Notes: generated by a model not told the origin, from the sequence alone. 6,047 nt of DNA from Acidobacteriota bacterium (GCA_021817755.1 JAKAGC010000271.1:1-6047), one strand, 5' to 3'. Positions 1 through 6,030 are shown, numbered from the stretch's first letter. A program made the numbers and translations.

Positions 1-1765
1 CACTTGAAAAAGAAATATTGCCATTATGGGCGCGAATGATTTCCCGTACGATAGAGAGCCCAAGACCTTCACCTTGAAGGTTTGATTGACCGGGAAGTCT
101 GAAAAATTTCTCGAATATCATGGAATGAAATTCTTCAGGGATGCCCTTACCGGTATCGACAATATAGAATTTTATATTGTGATTGTATTGAGTGGCATAT
201 ATGGAAATGCTCCCACCTTGCGGAGTATATTTGAGGGCATTGGAAATAAGGTTACCGACGGCAATGGAGAGACGCGATTTGTCTGCTGCAATTTCGCTGA
301 GTCCCTGGGGTAGTTTGGATTCCAACGTTATTCCTTTATCCCTTGCTTCCCACTGGAATGAACTAATCGATTCATCAATCAATTCATAGGGGGAAAGAGG
401 TTCGAGTTTCATTTGAACATTCCCGGATTCGATGCGGCTGATATCGAGTAAATCATGTATAATACCGTATAAACGTTCGCTTTCTTCACGTGCAGTGATA
501 AGGAGATCTGCTTGTTTTTCATTTATGGTTCCGATTTTTTCTTCTAACATGAGGTGAACGGCCATTCGAATGGAGGTAAGAGGGGTTTTCAACTGGTGAG
601 AAATGGTAGACAGGAGATTTTTCTTTATCTCTTCGCTTTGTCTGAGTAATGTAACATCTTCAAGAAGAATGATTATTCCGTTCCATTCTTTTTCTTCGTC
701 GAAAATGGGGAAAGCGCGGGGTTGAAAATAACGTTCATTATTATTTATAAAATACTGAACAACTTCACTTTTGTATTCATTACCATTATTCTTAATATGG
801 GCGAGGGCATCATGAAAGAACAAAGACAACCACTGTGGAACAACTTTTTGAATGGGAGAATCGGGATTTAAACTGAAAAAGGACCGGGCGGAATCGGTAG
901 AGACTTCGATGAGCCCTTCGGTATTGATTATGGCAATAGCTTCAGGGAGATTTTTAAATACTTCACGAGTGGCTCGGCGAATACGAAGCATTTTGGATTG
1001 GTCGGAACGCCTGAATAATCGGAGACTCTCGACCATGGCATTAAACGATTGAGACAATTTACCGATTTCATCCCGGGTTTCTACTATAGCCACCAGATTC
1101 AGATTTCCGTTCCGGATTTCCTGGGCATAATCGATGAGGCGGTGGATGGGTTTCAATATCCATCGGTTACTGGATACGAGGACGATTACGGAAAGAAAAA
1201 AGGCACTCATAATCAGAATATACATGTACCGGCGTGCCTGAGATGCTTGTTTACGTGCCCGGTTATTGGCATCATTCATATTCTGTTGATTTAATTGAAG
1301 AATACTATCTGCGGTGTTCTTCATTTCATAAAAAAGTGGTAAACCGGTTTTTAAATAGTACTCCTGCATGGATAAATTCCGGTTTGAGGAAACGAAATCG
1401 ATTGTTTTTTTATACTCTTGGAAGAGATATTCCAATTTTTGGGCATGCTCGGCTTCACCGGGAAGAGTGAGATTATGCAGTTCGATATCGAGATAATGGG
1501 TGAATTGCCGGATATTCTTTTTTACTAACTCATTTCCCTGGGTTTTATACCCCAACAATAAAAAAAGAGTTCCACTATCGATACGTTCAAGGGATTCTTT
1601 CATTTGTTGGCAGGCAATTACGCTTTTATAATTTTCGCGTAATATGACATCGATTGACTTTCCAAGCCGGTTAAACCTATCTATACTTTGTACACCGATA
1701 AAAGTAACAATCAAAAGCAAAAAACCGAAAACGGCTACTAATTTTTGACGTAATGTAAATTGCAT
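1..1765 (-). CDS. KinB-like membrane sensor histidine kinase (C-terminus cut by the window edge)
   Basis: Reading the minus strand from ATG at 1765 gives 588 uninterrupted codons to the window edge; only a few tens of residues should be missing. The start is supported by AAGGAG (1778-1773), 7 nt upstream. Visible order: transmembrane helix ~9-27, extracytoplasmic, mostly helical sensor domain ~28-178, second helix ~180-199, HAMP ~200-252 (P206; DEIG at 232-235), PAS-like domain ~262-372, HisKA with phosphoacceptor His390 in SHQLKTPLTS, then HATPase_c with N-box NLISNA (505-510), G1 box DTGKGIP (537-543) and G2 box GEGLGLS (565-571). By family knowledge it autophosphorylates His390 and passes phosphate to a response regulator; the AlgB-like regulator encoded just upstream is the natural partner. 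The HisKA segment resembles KinB from memory. An oddity is Gln391, where HisKA kinases usually carry Glu or Asp. The ligand is unknown. Kinase identity is very secure; the KinB assignment is inference from similarity and gene order. Confidence 0.95.
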   Translation of the reverse strand, partial: MQFTLRQKLVAVFGFLLLIVTFIGVQSIDRFNRLGKSIDVILRENYKSVIACQQMKESLERIDSGTLFLLLGYKTQGNELVKKNIRQFTHYLDIELHNLTLPGEAEHAQKLEYLFQEYKKTIDFVSSNRNLSMQEYYLKTGLPLFYEMKNTADSILQLNQQNMNDANNRARKQASQARRYMYILIMSAFFLSVIVLVSSNRWILKPIHRLIDYAQEIRNGNLNLVAIVETRDEIGKLSQSFNAMVESLRLFRRSDQSKMLRIRRATREVFKNLPEAIAIINTEGLIEVSTDSARSFFSLNPDSPIQKVVPQWLSLFFHDALAHIKNNGNEYKSEVVQYFINNNERYFQPRAFPIFDEEKEWNGIIILLEDVTLLRQSEEIKKNLLSTISHQLKTPLTSIRMAVHLMLEEKIGTINEKQADLLITAREESERLYGIIHDLLDISRIESGNVQMKLEPLSPYELIDESISSFQWEARDKGITLESKLPQGLSEIAADKSRLSIAVGNLISNALKYTPQGGSISIYATQYNHNIKFYIVDTGKGIPEEFHSMIFEKFFRLPGQSNLQGEGLGLSIVREIIRAHNGNISFSS

Positions 1766-1772
1766 GTTAATG

Positions 1773-1778
1773 CTCCTT
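1773..1778 (-). promoter_or_regulatory. Shine-Dalgarno of the kinase gene
   Basis: AAGGAG on the minus strand lies 7 nt before the ATG at 1765-1763. It fixes the kinase start and shows that the kinase has its own ribosome entry site rather than relying on coupling to the distant regulator gene. Confidence 0.8.
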
Positions 1779-1921
1779 AAAATGCAGAAGCAATTGTAAT
1801 TCCATTTTAGGAATTGAGAAACGAAATCAAAGGAAAAAGCCTATTATTGCTGTGTAAACAAAAAAATACAGATTATATGAAGTTTTTTTTGATTCGGTTT
1901 TAGGAGGATTTTATGTTGAAT

Positions 1922-1959
1922 ATTGCAAGCCGGTTTCGGGCAAAGCTTGCAATTTGCAA
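1922..1959. repeat. TTGCAA-rich dyad in the regulator-kinase gap
   Basis: ATTGCAAGC (1922-1930) and GCTTGCAAT (1945-1953) form a perfect 9-bp inverted repeat around a 14-nt centre. The self-complementary hexamer TTGCAA occurs three times, at 1923-1928, 1947-1952 and 1954-1959. On the minus strand the dyad lies ~50-85 nt after the regulator stop and ~155 nt before the kinase start. No T-run follows it in either direction, so a simple intrinsic terminator is unlikely. An operator or an mRNA-processing or attenuation hairpin separating expression of the two genes fits better, but this is inference. No convincing sigma54 -24/-12 element was found here. Confidence 0.45.
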
Positions 1960-2005
1960 GGGGGTTATAATATAAGTTTATAAAAGGTGTTTATAGTTTC
2001 TGCCA

Positions 2006-3385
2006 TTATATTCCGTAGGATTTCCGTTTTCGCCATAACGTAGCCTGATCTATTCCGAGGATATCTGCGGCTTCCTGTAAGCTGGAAGTAGAAGCAAGTA
2101 TTTTACGTATCTGGATCTCTTCGATTTTCTCGAGTGTTAGTTTAGCTCCCAGGTAGGGTGATTCTTCGCTTTCCAGAATTTTACCGGGTAAATATTCGGG
2201 CCCAACCCATTCGGTTTTACAAAAGATTGCGATACGTTCGATGGTATTTCGAAGTTCCCTGACATTACCGGGCCAGGGGTAGTTTTCCAGGAGTTTCATC
2301 GTTTCGGAAGTAAACCCGGCAAATACCCGGTGATTAGCTTGCCCAAAAAAATGAAGCATGCCATTAGCGAGGTTTCCGATATCTTCCTTTCGTTCCCTGA
2401 GAGGAGGGATTTCAATCTCCACGACATTTAACCGGTAATAGAGGTCTTCCCTGAATTTTTTTTCCTTGACCCCGGTTTCCAGGTTAACATTGGTAGCAGC
2501 TATAATGCGTACATCGGCAGAACGGGTAATATTTTCTCCGATACGTTCGTATTTTTTCTCCTGTATAAACCGAAGGAGTTTGGGTTGGATTGAAAGGGGA
2601 AGGTCGCCAATTTCATCGAGCAAAAGTGTCCCACCGGCGCACATGGAAATTCTACCTGTATAATCTTTCACAGCACCGGTAAAGGCACCGCGAGCGTGCC
2701 CGAAGAGTTCACTTTCGAGTAATTCGGAGGAAAGGGAGGGGCAAGAGACAACGAGAAAAGGTTTTTCCCGGCGACTGCTCCATTCATGAACAGCATGAGC
2801 CATAACTGTTTTTCCTGTACCGCTTTCTCCTTTGAGTAAAATATTGGCATCGGTTGAAGCTGCTTCTTGCGCCATATCGAGAATACGCTGCATAGAAGAG
2901 CTGCGGCTGGATAAATCGATTTCAGGGAGTGTGGAATGTAGGCTTGTTTTAAGCTCTTCAACTTGCTTTTGAAGTATTCGTAATTCTGAAATTTTTTCGA
3001 CAATTAACTTAATCTGTTCGGGGGTAAAAGGTTTGGGAATATAATCGGAAGCACCTTTGCGAATGGCTTCTATGGCGGAATCGATTGTGGCGTATGCAGT
3101 GATAATTACAATTTTTACTCTTGGAGAATGAGCTCTGAGCGCGGGGATTAAATCAAGACCGTTTTTTGCTCCCAATCTCATATCGAGGAATGCCACATCG
3201 AAAAACCGTTGTTTTATTTCGGAAAGTGCATCTTCGTAATTACTGACTGTGATAACACTGTGGCCTTCAATTTCGAGGCACATACCAATGGTTTTACGAA
3301 TATGGATTTCATCATCCACTACCAGTATATTTAATTTCTCCGTTTTATTTCCTGTTTCTTCATTTGATCCGGACATGATTTTCAT
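2006..3385 (-). CDS. AlgB-like NtrC-family sigma54-activating response regulator
   Basis: This 459-aa protein is complete and of normal length for the family. Receiver domain ~18-135: acidic pocket Asp24/Asp25, phosphoacceptor Asp68 in FLDMRL, Thr96, Lys118 in IPKPF. A linker helix follows (~133-150). AAA+ domain ~160-395: Walker A GESGTGKT (185-192), the GAFTGA sigma54-contact loop (233-238), Walker B with Asp257/Glu258, arginine-finger region REDLYYRLN (312-320) and sensor II GNVREL (373-378). The C-terminal Fis-like helix-turn-helix (~417-459) ends in ATLWRKRKSYGI. The run SCPSL..ELLESELFGH (214-230) and the HEWS stretch after Walker A recall AlgB more than NtrC or ZraR. By family knowledge it is a cytoplasmic enhancer-binding ATPase that remodels sigma54 polymerase at distant promoters; its targets are not visible. 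It precedes the KinB-like kinase on the same strand with a 240-bp gap, the algB-kinB order. Start is uncertain: AGGAG is only 2 nt before the ATG at 3385 but 11 nt before an in-frame ATG at 3376. Confidence 0.95.
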   Translation of the reverse strand: MKIMSGSNEETGNKTEKLNILVVDDEIHIRKTIGMCLEIEGHSVITVSNYEDALSEIKQRFFDVAFLDMRLGAKNGLDLIPALRAHSPRVKIVIITAYATIDSAIEAIRKGASDYIPKPFTPEQIKLIVEKISELRILQKQVEELKTSLHSTLPEIDLSSRSSSMQRILDMAQEAASTDANILLKGESGTGKTVMAHAVHEWSSRREKPFLVVSCPSLSSELLESELFGHARGAFTGAVKDYTGRISMCAGGTLLLDEIGDLPLSIQPKLLRFIQEKKYERIGENITRSADVRIIAATNVNLETGVKEKKFREDLYYRLNVVEIEIPPLRERKEDIGNLANGMLHFFGQANHRVFAGFTSETMKLLENYPWPGNVRELRNTIERIAIFCKTEWVGPEYLPGKILESEESPYLGAKLTLEKIEEIQIRKILASTSSLQEAADILGIDQATLWRKRKSYGI

Positions 3386-3387
3386 GA

Positions 3388-3392
3388 CTCCT
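3388..3392 (-). promoter_or_regulatory. Shine-Dalgarno of the regulator gene, ambiguous between two starts
   Basis: AGGAG on the minus strand is 2 nt from the ATG at 3385-3383 and 11 nt from the in-frame ATG at 3376-3374. Neither spacing is ideal. The downstream start would shorten the protein by three residues, all before the receiver domain, so function is unaffected. Confidence 0.55.
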
Positions 3393-3427
3393 GGATTTTA
3401 AATATAACTCAAATATTATGATTTTTC

Positions 3428-3447
3428 AATCCCTGGTATTGGGGATT
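3428..3447. repeat. Short inverted repeat in the regulator leader
   Basis: AATCCC (3428-3433) and GGGATT (3442-3447) are perfect inverted copies around an 8-nt centre. They sit ~43-62 nt upstream of the regulator start, inside its probable 5' untranslated region. This could be a small hairpin or an operator half-site pair; six base pairs in AT-rich DNA is weak evidence. Confidence 0.25.
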
Positions 3448-3480
3448 TGGAGATTAGCCAATGTAAATGATTCTCTAAAT

Positions 3481-3509
3481 ATTGTATTGTAGAGGCAATA
3501 CTCTTTTAA
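3481..3509 (-). promoter_or_regulatory. Candidate sigma70-type promoter and overlapping dyad for the regulator gene
   Basis: On the minus strand TTAAAA (3509-3504, 4/6 to consensus), a 17-nt spacer and TACAAT (3486-3481, 5/6) form a plausible promoter about 95 nt before the regulator start. A perfect 6-bp dyad, GTATTG (3484-3489) and CAATAC (3496-3501), lies in the spacer and runs into the -10 box, where a bound repressor or an autoregulating AlgB-like protein could block initiation. The promoter is only a pattern match in AT-rich DNA. Confidence 0.3.
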
Positions 3510-3649
3510 CAAATTACGATCAATTTTCCTTTGACTATTAATTAAAAAGAAATAGTAAAATAAAATTAGAAATCTCCGTATTTAGTTTAAGGTACTCTGT
3601 TTTATAATAACCTTTTTGAGCGTTTTTTTTATTCTTAAAAATCAATCAA

Positions 3650-4337
3650 CTACAGTCTGAACTCCTTCATCTTCACAATTATTAGAGTTAGCTTCATCCC
3701 AAGTGAAGCTAACTCCATTCTGAAGTTGAAAGACTTCATTCCAAATGAGACTTTTTTCACATTTTAGGAGGCTGGCCTAATCCTGAGTGAGACTTTTTCC
3801 CCTTTTTTAGAGGATTGCTTCATTCTGAGCGAAAGCAGCTTCAAATTTTGGGAGAAGATTCTCATTCCAGGGGAGACCGTTCTAATTTTTAGGGAGAATG
3901 CCCTCGTTCGGAGTGAAATTCTCTTCTCTTTTTAAAAGAATTGCCTCATTCTAAATAAGGCTATCTTCATTTTTAAAGAGGGCTGCCCAATCCGGAATAA
4001 GACTCCCTTCACATTTTATGAGGCTTGCTTCAATTCTGAGTGAGAACAGCTATTTATTTTTTAAGATGACTTCATTCTAAGTGAAGCTAATTCCATTTTT
4101 TGAGAAGCTGACTTCATTCCAAGTGAAATTGGCTTCACTTTTTAAGAGATTGACTTCACTCTGAGTGAAGCTGTCTTCACTTTTAGGGAAGCTGACTTCA
4201 TTCCGAACGAAGCTGTCTTCTCTTTTAATGAAGCTGACTTCATTCTGAGTGAGACTATCTTCTTCTATTGAGAGGCTGACTTCACTCCGAGTGAAGCTGT
4301 CTTCTCTTTTAGAGAGAATCACTTCATTAAAAGTGAG
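3650..4337. repeat. Tandem array of 42-bp units, each made of two 21-bp halves
   Basis: Sixteen full units plus a partial seventeenth run head to tail with starts at 3650, 3692, 3734, 3776, 3818, 3860, 3902, 3944, 3986, 4028, 4070, 4112, 4154, 4196, 4238, 4280 and 4322, so every unit is 42 bp. In the best copies (4112-4321) the first half reads about CTTCAYTCYGAGTGAAGCTG and the second begins CTTCWCTTTTAG and ends GAAGCTGA. The halves match at about 16 of 21 positions in the unit at 4154, so the founding unit was probably 21 bp. CTTC and GAAG alternate, giving dyads; in the units at 4154 and 4280 CTTCACTC and GAGTGAAG form a perfect 8-bp palindrome around one base. Left-hand copies are more diverged but stay in register. 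Period 42 equals four helical turns and also 14 codons. The minus-strand frame is open over 4077-4355 but broken by stops further left; no frame is open throughout. Function is unknown: degenerate minisatellite, protein-binding array or decayed heptad-repeat gene. Confidence 0.9.
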
Positions 4338-4529
4338 AAATGCAAGAAATTTCAATTAATGCTGCATTTAATGATAATTATTGTCTAATGAAATGGAAAT
4401 CGCGAAAATAATAATTTTGGGATTCTCACACTCAAAATTCTCCTCAAAATACCATATAAAGTGTATTTACAAAAATTTCATCTTGTTTTTTTTTACCAGC
4501 TATGCCAGAATGGATCCATCGAGGTAAAA
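4338..4529. other. AT-rich intergenic flank between the array and the Cys-rich gene
   Basis: This stretch joins the decaying last array unit to the plus-strand Cys-rich gene. It contains the Fur-box-like site and weak promoter annotated separately, several A/T runs, and an open extension of the downstream frame from an ATG at 4461. That extension has no Shine-Dalgarno sequence and was not used as the start. No hairpin with a T-run was seen. Confidence 0.6.
4367..4409 (+). promoter_or_regulatory. Fur-box-like 19-mer overlapping a weak promoter
   Basis: TTTAATGATAATTATTGTC (4367-4385) matches the classical 19-bp Fur consensus at 15 of 19 positions, including an intact TGATAAT half-site. A weak promoter overlaps its right end: TTGTCT (4381-4386), a 17-nt spacer and GAAAAT (4404-4409), each 4/6 to the sigma70 consensus. 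Transcription would run toward the Cys-rich gene at 4530. If real, an iron-loaded Fur protein would cover the -35 box. AT-rich DNA produces such matches by chance, so this is tentative. Confidence 0.35.
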
Positions 4530-5096
4530 ATGGATAGAAAAGAATTTTTTGAAAAATCTTTAAAATTCGGTTTGTGTACATGTGCCTTATCAATTTTGGA
4601 GCCATTAAGTGGAACAGAGACCCCAACTGCTGCTACGGATAAATCCTTGGAGCAAGTAAAGGGGGAAATGCAATTCATTGGGAACTGGTTAAACGATCTC
4701 CTGGATACAATGGATAAAGTTCTCGATGAAAAAACAAAGGTAAAACTAATTGAAGGATGCGGGAAAAGATGCTTTGAACGGCATCAATTCAAAACAGATA
4801 TTGCAGAAAAAGGAAAAGGAAACCTGGATAAACTGATCGAAGCTTACAATCAAAATTTCGAAATCTGGCGAGAGGAAGATAAGGTTCATATCCGGTACGG
4901 TAAAGTAAGTAAAGGGTGTTACTGCCCTGCGGCTAAAACTCAACCGGTTAAACCGAATGATCTCTGGTGTGAATGTACCCGAATGACTCACCAATCTATT
5001 TTCGAAACGGCATTAAACCGGGCATTTAAAGTTGACATCCTGGAATCGGTAAGACGGGGAGGAAAAACCTGTCATTTCCTGGTTCACCTGGGGTAA
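4530..5096 (+). CDS. Cys-rich conserved hypothetical protein with a Tat-like N-terminus
   Basis: 188 aa starting at the ATG at 4530, chosen because GAGG (4521-4524) lies 5 nt upstream and because the N-terminus then begins MDRKEFFEKSLKFG, the layout of Tat-type leaders (usually RR-x-F-L-K), followed by a short hydrophobic run with Cys16 and Cys18. The second arginine is a lysine and the hydrophobic run is short, so export is uncertain. No clean lipobox is present. The mature part has a helical segment (~40-75), then GCGKRC (Cys77, Cys81), CYCP (Cys130, Cys132), CEC (Cys147, Cys149) and Cys181 in the final RGGKTCHFLVHL. The spaced Cys pairs suggest metal, Fe-S or redox function. The pattern recalls, from memory only, uncharacterised families such as DUF6144 or L-2-amino-thiazoline-4-carboxylate-hydrolase-like proteins; the exact family is not certain. 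It stands alone between the repeat array and the aminotransferase. Being a real gene is likely; the activity is unknown. Confidence 0.85.
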   Translation: MDRKEFFEKSLKFGLCTCALSILEPLSGTETPTAATDKSLEQVKGEMQFIGNWLNDLLDTMDKVLDEKTKVKLIEGCGKRCFERHQFKTDIAEKGKGNLDKLIEAYNQNFEIWREEDKVHIRYGKVSKGCYCPAAKTQPVKPNDLWCECTRMTHQSIFETALNRAFKVDILESVRRGGKTCHFLVHLG

Positions 5097-5259
5097 ACAT
5101 ATATCCTTATCATCGCAGGAATTAGTTTAAAATTTTACTTTTTTTTCAAATATCATTCTCTCTGAAAAAAATTTTTATCACAGAATTTTTCTAAAACGAA
5201 TTCTTCATGTATTAAGGGCATTTGGGGATGAGGTTTTTACGGGTCAATGGAAAATATTC

Positions 5260-5288
5260 TTGACCTAAAAGCCTCTCCGTAATATAAT
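5260..5288 (+). promoter_or_regulatory. Strong sigma70 promoter of the aminotransferase gene
   Basis: TTGACC (5260-5265, 5/6), a 17-nt spacer and a perfect TATAAT (5283-5288) lie just ahead of the gene. Initiation near 5295 would leave a leader of about 25 nt. This is the best promoter in the window and indicates that the gene is transcribed independently of the Cys-rich gene upstream. Confidence 0.8.
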
Positions 5289-5310
5289 ACAAGGAACGAT
5301 ATTCCAAGCG

Positions 5311-5316
5311 AGGAGG
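5311..5316 (+). promoter_or_regulatory. Shine-Dalgarno of the aminotransferase gene
   Basis: A perfect AGGAGG lies 4 nt before the ATG at 5321 and fixes that start. Confidence 0.85.
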
Positions 5317-5320
5317 CAAT

Positions 5321-5779
5321 ATGAGAATTTCAAAACGTGCAAAAGAAACGCAGGAATCACCCATTCGTAAACTGGCGGGGGTGGCAAATGAAACGAAAAA
5401 GAAAGGCATCTATGTATACCACCTTAATATAGGACAACCGGACATTCATACCCCGGATGTTTTTTATAAAAGTATTACGGATTATTCGGATAAAGTATTA
5501 TCCTACGGTCCATCAGATGGACTCCCGGAATTGAAAGAAGCAATGGCAGGATATTTTGCCCGTTTCGGGATTAAATTGGAACCGAGCAATATTATTATCA
5601 CAAACGGAGGGAGTGAAGCAATTTCCTTTGCTTTTTCCGTTATTGCAGACCCGGAAGATGAAGTCATCATCCCGGAACCTTTTTATACCAATTATAATGG
5701 CTATGCTGCGATTGCCAACATTAAAATCGTACCGGTAGAAACAAAAGCAGAAGAGCAAAACCCTGACCGAGAAGACTGA
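5321..5779 (+). CDS. PLP-dependent class I/II aminotransferase, N-terminal part only (truncated)
   Basis: The reading frame encodes 152 aa, whereas this family is normally about 390-400 aa. The first ~145 residues are a good N-terminal aminotransferase segment of the AspB/COG0436 type: SPIRKL near the start, the substrate-side loop LNIGQPDIHTP (35-45), the small-domain region LSYGPSDGLPELKEAM, the cofactor-phosphate-binding ITNGGSEAI (98-106), and IPEPFYTNYNGY. Such enzymes transfer amino groups between amino acids and 2-oxo acids in the cytoplasm; the substrate cannot be told from this fragment. The PLP-binding Lys domain and the C-terminal domain are absent. After the ETKAEE stretch, where the family continues with a conserved strand, the frame reads seven unrelated residues and stops at TGA 5777-5779. 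The DNA from about 5741-5757 belongs to an opposite-strand membrane gene. The gene itself was probably intact; the truncation is probably a chimeric join. Confidence 0.85.
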   Translation: MRISKRAKETQESPIRKLAGVANETKKKGIYVYHLNIGQPDIHTPDVFYKSITDYSDKVLSYGPSDGLPELKEAMAGYFARFGIKLEPSNIIITNGGSEAISFAFSVIADPEDEVIIPEPFYTNYNGYAAIANIKIVPVETKAEEQNPDRED

Positions 5780-6030
5780 CCCAATCGGTTTTCACGTCCA
5801 GAGACCAAATAGAACCGGACAAGAAAGCATTCAACCCGCCAACAAGGAAAACAAGTAACACGAAACCAATTGCGAGACCAATCAAAGACCCTACCGGCCA
5901 CCAGAAGTAGGAGAAGCAGGCCCCACAAAAGTCCCAGTACAAAAAGTAGGGCGGAAAAGGCAATTCCATGTAGAAAGTATTTGACAACCAGCCGACCGAG
6001 CGAATGGCCCTCCGTTGGAGCGCCTTCCAT
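5721..6030 (-). pseudogene. Fragment of a small two-helix membrane protein, frameshifted and cut at both ends
   Basis: Read on the minus strand from ATG 6030, the frame gives a polar start (MEGAPTEGHSLGRLVVKYF) and a long hydrophobic helix, then becomes Arg/Cys/Trp-rich at about 5898. A second frame (5987-5721) takes over there with a good helix (VGSLIGLAIGFVLLVFLVGG) and then LNAFLSGSIWSLDVKTDW and LLGQGFALLLLF. Removing one G in the minus-strand GGCCGGTAG run at about 5892-5898 joins the two frames into one coherent protein. Homology-like sequence ends near 5741, where the aminotransferase begins; the last residues before the stop at 5721 are antisense aminotransferase. The frame is open upstream of the ATG to the window edge and has no Shine-Dalgarno, so the true start may lie outside. 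The pattern recalls small hypothetical archaeal membrane proteins, from memory only and unverified. G+C is about 50%. Confidence 0.55.

Noticed and set aside
852..1470. Plus-strand ORFs opposite the kinase
   Set aside because: They are antisense shadows of a well-supported kinase reading frame with recognisable domains throughout.
1966..1971. Plus-strand TATAAT as a promoter -10
   Set aside because: No reasonable -35 hexamer lies 16-18 nt upstream.
1766..2005. Sigma54 (-24/-12) promoter for the kinase
   Set aside because: The TTGCA sequences look like -12 elements, but no GG lies at the required distance upstream.
2668..3003. Minus-strand ORF of 111 codons inside the regulator
   Set aside because: It lies wholly within the regulator on the same strand in another frame, and its composition and lack of motifs mark it as a shadow.
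3650..4337. CRISPR array
   Set aside because: The repeats are contiguous and degenerate, without conserved repeats separated by unique spacers, and no cas gene is present.
4461..4529. Extended N-terminus of the Cys-rich protein from the ATG at 4461
   Set aside because: No Shine-Dalgarno precedes 4461, whereas GAGG precedes the ATG at 4530 and that start gives a Tat-like leader.
5097..5220. Intrinsic terminator after the Cys-rich gene
   Set aside because: There are T-runs and a short AAAAATTTTT palindrome, but no GC-containing stem before a T-run.
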